Shown piece after piece: positions 35,701 through 43,001 of a DNA stretch of 64,000 nt. Every line of letters starts with the position of its first letter. Positions within the stretch are counted from its first letter, which is position 1. Below the pieces are notes generated by a model. The model ran no database searches and was not told the DNA's origin. It saw only the letters and a program-made list of their open reading frames with translations. Origin of the DNA: JASBYZ01 sp029983705 (lineage in GTDB: Bacteria > Actinomycetota > Coriobacteriia > Coriobacteriales > JAEZZM01); assembly GCA_965119715.1 (NCBI GenBank), contig OZ221969.1:558001-622000 (forward strand), written 5' to 3'. The translations under genes and the position numbers were made by a program.

Positions 35701-37140
35701 CGCATTAGAGTTCGCTCACTTATGGCAGCCCTTGAAGATAAGCGTATTGAACTTCTTAAGGCCTCTTCAGAAGAAAACGAAGCACTTGAGGGTGAAACTG
35801 AACAAAAGCTTCCAACCTATCGTGAATCTGCTTCATCAGCCTTTAAGAAGGTAAGGTTTACCCAGGAGATGAAGGATAAGAAGTACACCATCCTCTCACC
35901 TCAAATGGCTCCAATTCACTTTGATCTCTTGCGTGAGGTCTTTAATGCTGAGGGCTATAACTTTGTGCTCTTGCCTTCAGTTGACCAAGGAGCAGTTGAA
36001 GCTGGTCTTAAGTACGTAAACAATGATATTTGCTATCCGTCCATTTTAGTTACCGGCCAAATTATGGAAGCGGTAATGAGCGGTAAATACGATATGGATA
36101 ATACCGCTGTTATTATTACTCAAACCGGTGGTGCCTGTAGAGCAACTAACTACATTGCCTTAATTAGAAAGGCACTTAAAGATGTTGGCCTTGAGCATGT
36201 ACCAGTTATTGCGCTTGGTCCAAGCGGACTTGATGAGCACAACGAGGGCTTTAAGGTCTCCCTTGACCTGCTTAAGCGTGCAATCTATGCCATCTTATAT
36301 GGTGATGTAATTATGCAAACGCTCTATCGCACCAGACCATATGAGGCAAAGCCGGGTTCTGCAGATGCCCTCTACGATAGCTGGATGGCTAAGGCTGAGG
36401 CTATGATGGGAGATATCACGCGTGCTAAGTTTAGAAAGCTTGTTCAAGATACCGTAGATGATTTTGATAACTTAGAACTTGTAAATGATAGATCTAAACC
36501 ACGCGTGGGTGTGGTAGGAGAGATCTTGGTTAAGTTCCATCCAACTGCAAATAATCAGGTTGTAAAGGTTATTGAGTCAGAGGGCTGTGAGGCTGTAGTT
36601 CCGGGACTTGCTGACTTCTTCCTCTACTCAATTTCTGGAAACGTAAACTGGGTTGATGAGCTTGGCACAAGCTTTAGCAAGTACTTTGGAGCTAAATTTG
36701 GCATCAACTTACTTGAGTGGATGAGAAAACCTGCGGATGATATATTGCGTGCATCCAAGCGTTTTGAGGCTCCGGTACCTATTTTAAACATGGCCGATAA
36801 GGCAAAAGACGTAATCTCACTCTGCAACACTGCTGGTGAGGGATGGCTGCTTACCGCTGAGATGATTGACCTTATTGAGCAGGGTGCGCCAAATATTGTC
36901 TGCACCCAACCATTTGCTTGTCTACCAAATCATATTGTGGGTAAAGCGGTAATTAAGGAATTGAGAAAACGCTATCCAAAGTCTAATATTGTTGCTGTTG
37001 ATTATGACCCAGGTGCCTCTGAGGTAAATCAGCTCAACCGCATTAAATTGATGATTGCAGTTGCTAAAAACAACTTTATTGAAGAACTTGGTGAGTTAGG
37101 AACTGTTCATACAAAAGAGCCAGAAAAAGCTCTTAAGTAG
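32707..37140 (+). CDS. Giant protein with two 2-hydroxyacyl-CoA dehydratase activase domains and dehydratase-like C-terminus
   Basis: A 1477-residue protein. Two ASKHA/BadF-type ATPase domains start at LGIDVGSTT (about residue 14) and YIGIDAGSTT (about 334). Each has the two cysteines expected to help bind a bridging [4Fe-4S] cluster: GTCAGGTG and SRCGVF in the first, EACSSGCG and SRCTVF in the second. A cysteine cluster CGRCSNAC lies near 618. A DUF2229-like region starts about 685, and a dehydratase D-subunit-like region follows to the end. Reactions of this fused family are unproven; single activases inject electrons into 2-hydroxyacyl-CoA dehydratases. GGAGG precedes ATG 32707. Confidence 0.88.
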   Translation: MNKLAQLAKDAKLHLGIDVGSTTVKLAILDENFKAVYAQYERHHTDVRQTVRELFEAAKEKFGSTKMSTAITGSGGLLLAQWLELEFVQEVIASKRAVETFIPQTDVAIELGGEDAKIIYFDQGIEQRMNGTCAGGTGAFIDQMASLLDTNAQGLNELSKGMQTIHPIASRCGVFAKSDVQPLLNEGARKEDIAASIFQSVVTQTISGLACGRPIRGHVAFLGGPLQYLSGLRDRFQITLGLDDESMIVPENAHLFVASGAAIEGAIGFGEKKEPVSFEELLSRLNNLGDIQGSEVDRLPALFESKEELDEFRARHYSQKVARAELSEYTGKRVYIGIDAGSTTMKSAMVGEDGELLHTWYGPNHGDVLGSAKKVMADMYEHMPEGVEIGHVTCTGYGEGLLLEALNADSGEIETVAHLRGAQEVLPGVEFILDVGGQDMKCLRVKDGVIEHIMLNEACSSGCGSFISAFADSMNMSVQDFAKIALESKAPVDLGSRCTVFMNSRVKQAQKEGATVADISAGLSYSVMKNALFKVIKIRDPKEIGDKVIVQGGTFLNDSVLRAFELLTTKEAYRPDIAGNMGAYGAALLAKDRATKEGSGVLSLDEMNAMKVKIQHVRCGRCSNACMLTVNNFGGRRRFITGNRCEKGAGVKRNKTLAPNLFEYKEKILFGYEPLERESAPRGCVGIPRALNMYENYPFWFTFFTKLGFSVALSDVTTKQTYEAGIESMPSESVCYPAKLSHGHIMNLIEKDPDFIWFPCIKWEKKEDQDAGNSYNCPVVMSYPEALKLNIDEIVEGKVSFLNPFVPYQDKKELKRRLYAIFGDEREEARTQENSRVKGPKISKKEIDEAVDAAWAEDEAFKKDMQRAGEQTLAWIKEHDAHGIVLAGRPYHNDPEINHAIPELLTSYNFAVLTEDSIAHLAKPDRPIRVVDQWMYHSRLYRAAKYTTTRNDLDLIQLNSFGCGLDALTTDQVQEILETAGKVYTVLKIDEVSNLGAARIRVRSLMAALEDKRIELLKASSEENEALEGETEQKLPTYRESASSAFKKVRFTQEMKDKKYTILSPQMAPIHFDLLREVFNAEGYNFVLLPSVDQGAVEAGLKYVNNDICYPSILVTGQIMEAVMSGKYDMDNTAVIITQTGGACRATNYIALIRKALKDVGLEHVPVIALGPSGLDEHNEGFKVSLDLLKRAIYAILYGDVIMQTLYRTRPYEAKPGSADALYDSWMAKAEAMMGDITRAKFRKLVQDTVDDFDNLELVNDRSKPRVGVVGEILVKFHPTANNQVVKVIESEGCEAVVPGLADFFLYSISGNVNWVDELGTSFSKYFGAKFGINLLEWMRKPADDILRASKRFEAPVPILNMADKAKDVISLCNTAGEGWLLTAEMIDLIEQGAPNIVCTQPFACLPNHIVGKAVIKELRKRYPKSNIVAVDYDPGASEVNQLNRIKLMIAVAKNNFIEELGELGTVHTKEPEKALK

Positions 37141-37150
37141 GTGATTAATT

Positions 37151-37804
37151 ATGGCTTGTATAAAAAAGATGAGTGCTCTCGCTTTGTGTGCTGCGCTTGG
37201 CCTAAGCTTGAGTGCCTGTGGTCAGCCCCAAACAAATGAGATTGAGCCACCGGTTGAGGCTTCACAAAGTGCAATTCCAAGTGCTGAGACCTCACTGAGC
37301 GCGCCAGAACTTTCAGTTGAGAGCTCTAATGCATCTTCTATTGCCTCAAGCATTGTAAAGCCTGATCCTGTAAAGCCTGCAGACGACATTACCATTAAGG
37401 CGACCTTGTATTTTGTTCAAAACGATAAGGTAGTTGGCGTGGATGATGAGCTTAACGCTAAAAGCTTGACTCCTGAACTGGTGCTCAAGCGTCTCTTAGA
37501 AGGACCTAGTGAAGAACAAAAGGCCCATAGCATTACTACTGCAATACCTGAGGGAACTAAGCTCAATGGTGTAGAGATGCAAGAGACTGTTGCCGTGGTA
37601 GATCTCTCTAAAGAGTTTGAATCTGGTGGAGGAACAAGCTCTATGCGCGCACGCATAGCTCAGGTAGTCCATACCCTTGGACATTTATATGGTGTAGAGG
37701 CAGTGCTCTTTAAAATTGACGGTAAAGAAGTAAGCACCTTTGGTTCTGAAGGCTTAACGCTTCAAGGGCCACAAACACCAGATATGTGGCCGCTTGAGCT
37801 TTAA
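37151..37804 (+). CDS. GerMN-domain lipoprotein
   Basis: A 217-residue secreted lipoprotein. The signal ends at lipobox LSAC (Cys23), followed by a Ser/Pro/Glu-rich linker to about residue 75. A GerMN domain follows (TLYFVQNDKVVGVD; LLEGPSEEQK; GVEMQETVAVVDLSKEF; RIAQVVHTLGHLYGVEAVLFKIDG). GerMN is known from GerM and LpqB-like envelope proteins; this organism shows no sign of sporulation here. It lies 10 bases after the activase gene on the same strand, so it may be cotranscribed. Confidence 0.88.
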   Translation: MACIKKMSALALCAALGLSLSACGQPQTNEIEPPVEASQSAIPSAETSLSAPELSVESSNASSIASSIVKPDPVKPADDITIKATLYFVQNDKVVGVDDELNAKSLTPELVLKRLLEGPSEEQKAHSITTAIPEGTKLNGVEMQETVAVVDLSKEFESGGGTSSMRARIAQVVHTLGHLYGVEAVLFKIDGKEVSTFGSEGLTLQGPQTPDMWPLEL

Positions 37805-37816
37805 TGAGTTTTAGTC

Positions 37817-38095
37817 TTATACGCGGTACATAAAGTCAAAAATATCTTCTCGATATACAGAGATTTCAAGCTTGAGCTCTGAGGCAAGTTCTTTGAACTG
37901 GTCTTGGAGCTCATCCAAACTAATGTTTGCATGCTCTAAATCAACAACCATAATCATGGTAAAAAGGCCGCTTACAATACTTTGTCTGATGTCTAAAATA
38001 TTTCCATTGGCCTCAGCAAGAATTTTTGAGGTGGCATACACAATTCCGCTGCGGTCTTTACCAACCACATGAATTACGCAGGTATTAGAAGGCAT
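37817..38095 (-). CDS. ACT-domain protein (UPF0237 type)
   Basis: A 92-residue protein made of one ACT module with extension: CVIHVVGKDRSGIVYATSKILAEANGNILDI at the N-terminus and LFTMIMVVDLEHANIS in the middle. ACT modules bind amino acids or other small ligands. UPF0237 proteins commonly lie beside UPF0210 genes (established gene-neighbour pattern). Here the UPF0210 gene is at 29776-31140, so the pair is split. It is convergent with the GerMN gene. Confidence 0.88.
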   Translation of the reverse strand: MPSNTCVIHVVGKDRSGIVYATSKILAEANGNILDIRQSIVSGLFTMIMVVDLEHANISLDELQDQFKELASELKLEISVYREDIFDFMYRV

Positions 38096-38153
38096 TTCAA
38101 TCTTCTTTCAAGTAGGAGACAAATACGTATCTATAAATAATAGCGCAAAAGAT

Positions 38154-39107
38154 TTAGTGCTGAGCTTGCAAGATCCACTCTTTTGCATCCTGGTAAGCAT
38201 TTTGAGTTTCTAAGTCTGGCTTGATTGCCTCATTAAGCCAAATCTTACCTTGCGCATCCTTAAGTTTTCCTGTGGTGAGCTGAATAATTGATCCATCATA
38301 TAGGGGAAACTGGCTATTTACACTGGTGTATGAAGCACTTGGTGTACCAAAAAATTTAACCTTTGTTATGGTCTTAAGTGCAAGCGCGGTAATTTCAGCT
38401 GAACTTGCTGTGTGCTCGTTAATAAGCACGGCAACTGGAACTGGCTTTACTTTTGTAAGAGTTTTAAGCCTTGGGTTTGATCCAGCATTTATATTTCCAT
38501 TCTCTAGGTTTACAGGTGTGAGATTGTCAAACTTATCTACAAATGAAAGAAGGGTGCCGTCTTCAAGAAGTGAGGAGAGGCCTAAGATCATAGGTCCCAT
38601 GTCGCCTCCGGTGTTTTCTTGTAAATCAATAATAACTCCCTGGTAGTTTTGGGCGAGAAGGGCCTCGTTAATTGTATTTGCATACTGATCTAAAAAGTCT
38701 TTTTCGCCGTAGATAAGTGGGGGAAGCTTGATATAAAGAATCTCACCGTCTTGCTTTATATCTGGAAGCGTGTTTTTTGAGCTTTCATCACTAATCTGAC
38801 TTGGAGTATTAAAGCTCGCATGCTTTCCGCCAGCTACTGAGAGCGCTTCTTGTATTGCATCATGGCACTCCTCATAGGACTGGGCGTCTTTTACACTTAG
38901 AAAGGCTTGCTCTTTAGCACTTTTCCAAGTATCACCTGTTGCAAATATACCTTGATTCATCTTGTTTAAGGCTTGCTCAGTGTATTTTTGGGGACTTGGC
39001 GGAAAAAGATAGATATTAAAATTTGGACCATAGACATAAAGTAGGCCAAGTGCTGCAACAAGAAAAACAATGAATACGGTAAGGATTACCTTTAAAGCTT
39101 TTGCCAT
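38154..39107 (-). CDS. S41-family peptidase-like membrane-anchored protein
   Basis: A 317-residue protein with one N-terminal membrane anchor (residues 5-27) and an extracellular S41/tail-specific protease-like domain. It shows YQGVIIDLQENTGGDMGPM (the LRxNxGG region), the nucleophile segment NEHTASSAEITALAL and FFGTPSAS. No PDZ domain is evident. The Lys general base of CtpA (xFGK) is not seen; Thr-Pro stands there, as in some other S41 branches. The ATG at 39107 has GGGAG; an ATG at 39119 lies four codons upstream. Substrates are unknown. Confidence 0.82.
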   Translation of the reverse strand: MAKALKVILTVFIVFLVAALGLLYVYGPNFNIYLFPPSPQKYTEQALNKMNQGIFATGDTWKSAKEQAFLSVKDAQSYEECHDAIQEALSVAGGKHASFNTPSQISDESSKNTLPDIKQDGEILYIKLPPLIYGEKDFLDQYANTINEALLAQNYQGVIIDLQENTGGDMGPMILGLSSLLEDGTLLSFVDKFDNLTPVNLENGNINAGSNPRLKTLTKVKPVPVAVLINEHTASSAEITALALKTITKVKFFGTPSASYTSVNSQFPLYDGSIIQLTTGKLKDAQGKIWLNEAIKPDLETQNAYQDAKEWILQAQH

Positions 39108-39119
39108 ATATACTCCCAT

Positions 39120-39160
39120 AATAAAAACGGCTACCTGTTATATGCTAACAAGCAGCCGTT
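39120..39160 (-). terminator. Terminator after the fumarate-reductase-like gene
   Basis: On the minus strand AACGGCT pairs with AGCCGTT (39160-39126) with an inner TGTTA-type arm, followed by TTTTTAT. It separates the flavoprotein gene from the S41 gene. Confidence 0.83.
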
Positions 39161-39204
39161 AAATTAATTACACGGGACTGTAACAAGTAGTCAAAAGTTT
39201 GGCC

Positions 39205-40737
39205 TTAAGCCTTTAAGAACTTAGCTACCTGCTCACCGGTGTTTTTACCAAATACTACGATGTCGCATATAGCGTTACCGCCAATACGGTTACCACCGTG
39301 GATACCACCAGTTACCTCACCAGCAGCGTAAAAACCCTTGATAGGATTGTTGTCTTTATCAAGCGCTTGGTTCTTATCGTTAATCTTGATACCGCCCATA
39401 GCATGGTGGATACCAGGAGCAACCTGGATTGCATAAGCGGTGCCAAAATCAAGTTGAGCAAGACCAGTGGTTCTGCCAAACTCGTCTGCCTTACCACCAG
39501 CAACTTCGTTGTATGCATCTACAGTTGCTTGAAGTGTAGTTGGATCAAGCTCGAGTTGCTTTGCGAGGTCTGCAAGGTCAGTACCCTTCTTGGTAATGCC
39601 AGCCTTCTCGTATTTAGCAGCTGCCTTGTTTGCGTCATATACTTTTTGATCAAATATGAGGTAAACAATCTTTTCTGGCTGCTTAAGCTCGGCTGCAGAA
39701 ACCTTATCACGGGTATCCATCTCGTTAGTGAAGCGCTTAGCCTCTTTATTAACTAAGATTCCACCTGAACCTCTTAAAGCCTCACCAATAAGTTTTGCTG
39801 AAGATTGCTCAACGGTTGGGTGAATTTGGATTTGATCCATTTGGATAAGCTCAGCGCCTGCCTCTTCACCTAAAACATAACCATCACCGGTAGCACCTGC
39901 ATGGTTGGTTGAAACATAACCCTCAAGGTCTGGGCGATATTTCTTAATCATCTCTTGGTTTGAGCCAAGTCCACCAGCAGCTAAAACGATTGCCTTAGCC
40001 TTAATAGTTTTCTTGCCCTCTTTGGTCTCTACTTCAAGACCGTTTACGCTGTCGCCCTCTTTAACAAGCTTAGTTACCTTGTGCTCATCAAAGATTGGAA
40101 GGCTACGCTTTTCCATTGCAGCCTTAAGACCCTTGATTAATACGCCGCCTACTGCAGCACCATCGGTTGGTCTGTGGCATCTCTTTACTGACATACCACC
40201 AGTTTGGGTGAGGTTGTCTAAAACAATGCCGTTTTCTGCAAGCCAGTCAATAGCTCCAGCAGAGTGTTGGCACATAAAGTCAACGAGTTCACGATTGCCA
40301 AGCTCATGACCGCCCTTAAAGGTTTCATCAGCAAATAAAACATTGCTGTCTTCAATACCTTGCTCTTTTTGGTATTTTGTCTCAGATGCGTTCATACCAG
40401 AAGTAGCAAAGTTTGAGTTTCCGCCTACAACACCCATTTTCTCAAGAACACAGATGTTTTTAACGCCAGCGTCAAAAGCAGAAATTGCAGTTGAAAGACC
40501 AGCACCACCAGCACCAACAACTACTAAATCATACTCATCTTGAAGGCCTGCACCCTCTTTTTTCTCCTCAGCAGGTTTTGTTGCCTCAGCACTCTTTTCT
40601 TTAGCCTCTTCAGGCTTTTTCTCAGGTGCAGCTTGTTCGCTTTGACCGCAAGCAGCAAGACCAAGGCTTGCGCCTAATATGCTAGCAACACCAACGAAGT
40701 GTCTACGAGACATACTGAGCTTGTTGTTTTGTTCCAT
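39205..40737 (-). CDS. Tat-exported flavoprotein lipoprotein, fumarate reductase/flavocytochrome c family
   Basis: A 510-residue FAD enzyme. SRRHFVGVA is a Tat motif, and LAAC is a lipobox, so it is a Tat lipoprotein with a Lys/Glu/Ala linker. The FAD-binding site is VVVGAGGAGLSTAISA. Catalytic features of soluble fumarate reductases are all present: QIHPT, NEMDTRDKVS with the acid Arg, GIHHAMGG and GGIHGGNRIGGNAI. It lacks the haem and FMN-binding domains of other members, so it needs an external electron donor. Fumarate, urocanate or another enoate may be the substrate. The ATG at 40737 has GGAG; an upstream 26-codon extension is not credible. Confidence 0.9.
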   Translation of the reverse strand: MEQNNKLSMSRRHFVGVASILGASLGLAACGQSEQAAPEKKPEEAKEKSAEATKPAEEKKEGAGLQDEYDLVVVGAGGAGLSTAISAFDAGVKNICVLEKMGVVGGNSNFATSGMNASETKYQKEQGIEDSNVLFADETFKGGHELGNRELVDFMCQHSAGAIDWLAENGIVLDNLTQTGGMSVKRCHRPTDGAAVGGVLIKGLKAAMEKRSLPIFDEHKVTKLVKEGDSVNGLEVETKEGKKTIKAKAIVLAAGGLGSNQEMIKKYRPDLEGYVSTNHAGATGDGYVLGEEAGAELIQMDQIQIHPTVEQSSAKLIGEALRGSGGILVNKEAKRFTNEMDTRDKVSAAELKQPEKIVYLIFDQKVYDANKAAAKYEKAGITKKGTDLADLAKQLELDPTTLQATVDAYNEVAGGKADEFGRTTGLAQLDFGTAYAIQVAPGIHHAMGGIKINDKNQALDKDNNPIKGFYAAGEVTGGIHGGNRIGGNAICDIVVFGKNTGEQVAKFLKA

Positions 40738-40777
40738 TACAAAACTCCAATCGATATAAAGAAACATTTTAGAGTAA

Positions 40778-40815
40778 GTGCAAGACTGTATATGTATGTT
40801 TGTAAGGTCTTGCAC
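40778..40815. repeat. Perfect 9-bp inverted repeat upstream of the flavoprotein gene
   Basis: GTGCAAGAC (40778-40786) and GTCTTGCAC (40807-40815) flank a 20-base AT-rich spacer, 41-78 bases before the flavoprotein start. There is no T-run after either arm, so an operator is more likely than a terminator. Confidence 0.55.
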
Positions 40816-40864
40816 GCACTCGCCAATATTATGCTACTAACTTTTCGTTTATTAAATAGTCAAA

Positions 40865-41614
40865 TTATAAGAATTTATAAAACTCAAGATTCATAATAGA
40901 GCCAAAAACTATGTCTAAATCTAGGCCCAGATTTTTAAGCTCAGCTATAAGTTGTTCTGCTTTTTCAAGCTTTTCATCACTATCGCACTTGTTGATGTAA
41001 AAGAGTTTTTTGCCCGGTGAGTTTTTAAAGAGTTGGTCTGGCAAGGTGATCATATGGTAGATAAGTTTTGCATCAACATTCTCAACCGTACCATGTACCT
41101 CACAAAACTTTTCAAAGGCGTGGGTGTTTTCTTCTGTAGGATGCATGCCGTAGATATCAATGGGGAGCACCCCTATAGTAAGAGTGGTCTGAGGGTGAAT
41201 AGGGAGGTCATGCTCTCTCCAGGCCTTAAGCGGTTTGTGACGAGATCCGTCTGCCTCCATCACGCAGATGTCGTAGTATCCCATAGCCTCTGAATATGCA
41301 TCTACGCCTGGATCTGTAAGCATTCCCTTATAGAGCTCTCCAGTTAAACAGCCTAAGCGATTAAGCTTACCCTCGGCGTGTGCGCGCTTAAGCTCTTTTA
41401 GACTATAAAAAATTTGGGTATCATCAGGAAGTTGGTCAGCTCCTACCTTAGTTGTAGTTCCTACAAGGGCGCTATTGTGTTCATCTGCCTCTATGTGGGC
41501 AAGTGCTATTGCATCCATGGTAGAAGTTTTGCCATTGCAGCCAACTACAGATACCACAGAGGATTTTGTGATTGAGAAGGCTTCAAGTATATTAGAAAAG
41601 CTGTATCGCGCCAT
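40865..41614 (-). CDS. yqeC: YqeC-like selenium-dependent hydroxylase accessory protein
   Basis: A 249-residue P-loop-like protein. It shows SVVGCNGKTSTMDAIA near residue 22 (nucleotide-binding loop), TTTKVG, and the family signature VMEADGSRHKPLKAWREHDLPI near 115. YqeC is linked by genome context to maturation of selenium-dependent molybdenum hydroxylases (XdhC/SelD-type neighbours). None of those partners is in this window, so the role here is uncertain. It is divergent from queD. Confidence 0.78.
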   Translation of the reverse strand: MARYSFSNILEAFSITKSSVVSVVGCNGKTSTMDAIALAHIEADEHNSALVGTTTKVGADQLPDDTQIFYSLKELKRAHAEGKLNRLGCLTGELYKGMLTDPGVDAYSEAMGYYDICVMEADGSRHKPLKAWREHDLPIHPQTTLTIGVLPIDIYGMHPTEENTHAFEKFCEVHGTVENVDAKLIYHMITLPDQLFKNSPGKKLFYINKCDSDEKLEKAEQLIAELKNLGLDLDIVFGSIMNLEFYKFL

Positions 41615-41703
41615 AAATTATCCTTTGAAAGAAAGTATTCTGAAACAAGTATAAATAAAGACTCGGTTTTATAAAAGCTTTAAGAATAATAGGTGATAAA
41701 GGT

Positions 41704-42132
41704 ATGTACGGACTAAAAACGGAAAGCTGTTTTGATTCGGCACATTTTTTGAATGAGTATGACGGTAAATGCGAAAACTTACATGGACATCGCTGGAAGG
41801 TAGTTGCCACGATAGAGCAAGATGAGCTCAGACAAGATAGACAGATGCGTGACATGGTTATTGATTTTGCAGACTTTAAGCGAGCTTTAAGAGCGCTTAC
41901 TGAAGAGCTTGATCACATGTTTATTGTTCAAGAGGGCTCACTTATGCCTGAGACTATAGAGCTTTTAGAAAAAGAAACCTTCAAGCTTTTTATGGTTCCT
42001 TTTAGAACTACCTCAGAAAATTTTGCAAAGTATTTTGCCGATAAGCTCATAGAGCAAGGCTTTCCGGTATCAGAAATTCAGGTGTATGAGACGCCGCTTA
42101 ACTGTGCAATTTATAGACCTGAAAGAAATTAA
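41704..42132 (+). CDS. queD: 6-pyruvoyl-tetrahydropterin synthase/QueD-family protein
   Basis: A 142-residue enzyme. The zinc ligands are His in DSAHFL and the two His of LHGHRW, with the catalytic Cys in GKCENLHGH, and Asp/His/Glu in ELDHMFIV and the C-terminal VYETPLNCAIY. This is the arrangement of QueD (6-carboxy-tetrahydropterin synthase), first steps of queuosine/7-deazaguanine synthesis. No other que genes are adjacent, so a broader PTPS-family role cannot be excluded. It overlaps the convergent orphan at its last four bases. Confidence 0.85.
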   Translation: MYGLKTESCFDSAHFLNEYDGKCENLHGHRWKVVATIEQDELRQDRQMRDMVIDFADFKRALRALTEELDHMFIVQEGSLMPETIELLEKETFKLFMVPFRTTSENFAKYFADKLIEQGFPVSEIQVYETPLNCAIYRPERN

Positions 42133-42545
42133 ATATCAAAGCTAGAGAGCTCTATAAGGTAGTCGATAATCTCTCTGGCACTTTTGTGTTCAAGAGACAC
42201 CTCTTGCTCTTTACCACCCACAAAATAGTGGACGTCAAGTCCCATGCCCTCGCGCTTAATGCTTAAGCTGAGAGCCTGAAAGTCCTTCTCGCCCAGAACT
42301 TTTAGGTCTTCATTCCAACGCAAAAAGAGCTCATTAAAAAAGTCTGAATGACGCTCACTTACAGTTAATTCCTGCACATGCTCATGCTCGCTCTGAAAGA
42401 GTAGGCAGTTTTGCGCTTTTTGAGGGTGGGTAAGTGCGAGGTAGATACAGTCTGAAGAATTTGGGGCGCAGTACATAAGTAGATACTGCGCCAATATTAC
42501 CAAGTATGAACCTTCAAGATCTAAAGCTTCTTTTGAAGTGTACAA
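42129..42545 (-). CDS. Unrecognised 138-residue protein
   Basis: A cytosolic-looking protein (no signal, no clear membrane segment) that I do not recognise. Features seen: MYTSKEALDLEGSYLVILAQYLLMY at the N-terminus, three Cys in the first half, and EISLEHKSAREII-like charged helices at the C-terminus. It starts nine bases after the stop of the next upstream gene, so the two form an operon. Its 3' end overlaps queD by four bases. Confidence 0.65.
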   Translation of the reverse strand: MYTSKEALDLEGSYLVILAQYLLMYCAPNSSDCIYLALTHPQKAQNCLLFQSEHEHVQELTVSERHSDFFNELFLRWNEDLKVLGEKDFQALSLSIKREGMGLDVHYFVGGKEQEVSLEHKSAREIIDYLIELSSFDI

Positions 42546-42554
42546 AGCGGAATA

Positions 42555-43001
42555 CTACTTTGTGCGATTTACCAAGGCCATTACAACAGCAATAGTAGCT
42601 GCAACACCAAGACCAGCTAAAACGATATCGCCTGCGCTTAAGCCTTCATCCTCATCAACAGCATCTTCGTATGACTCAGTTACACGACTCTTAAGTCTTT
42701 GAGCTTTTGGCTTAGCATCAAATAATCTATCTTGAATTGAATTAACAATTGTATCTCTAAGCTCTGAGATATCAGGAAGGTTGTCTACGCCTTGCTGTAC
42801 GTTATGAACAACGTTGTCTTTTACCTCTTGAACGTTTGATGCAAAGCCATTTGGATTTACTGCATTAGATACCTGGTTTTTTACGTAGTCAACGCGGTTA
42901 GCATTGCGAGCGTGCTTTGCGTTTTTTACAAAACCGTTGAGGGTATCCTCCGCAATTTTAATTCCATTTGAGAGTAAGAACTCAATAATTTCGTTTCTCA
43001 T
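42555..43001 (-). CDS. Unrecognised protein with C-terminal membrane anchor
   Basis: A 148-residue protein. A helical, Asn/Val/Asp-rich body (NAKHARNANRVDYVKNQVSN; NVVHNVQQGVDNLPDISEL) is followed by an acidic linker. One C-terminal hydrophobic helix (GDIVLAGLGVAATIAVVMALV) ends in NRTK. It is a tail-anchored layout with no N-terminal signal. It forms a two-gene unit with the 138-residue protein downstream. Function is unknown. Confidence 0.7.
   Translation of the reverse strand: MRNEIIEFLLSNGIKIAEDTLNGFVKNAKHARNANRVDYVKNQVSNAVNPNGFASNVQEVKDNVVHNVQQGVDNLPDISELRDTIVNSIQDRLFDAKPKAQRLKSRVTESYEDAVDEDEGLSAGDIVLAGLGVAATIAVVMALVNRTK

Noticed and set aside
39298..39756. 152-codon open frame opposite the flavoprotein gene
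   Set aside because: It is antisense to the catalytic domain, has no plausible start signal, and its hydrophobic residues arise from complementary codons.
40738..40815. 26-residue N-terminal extension of the flavoprotein
   Set aside because: It runs through the inverted repeat, has no binding site, and would bury the Tat motif away from the N-terminus.
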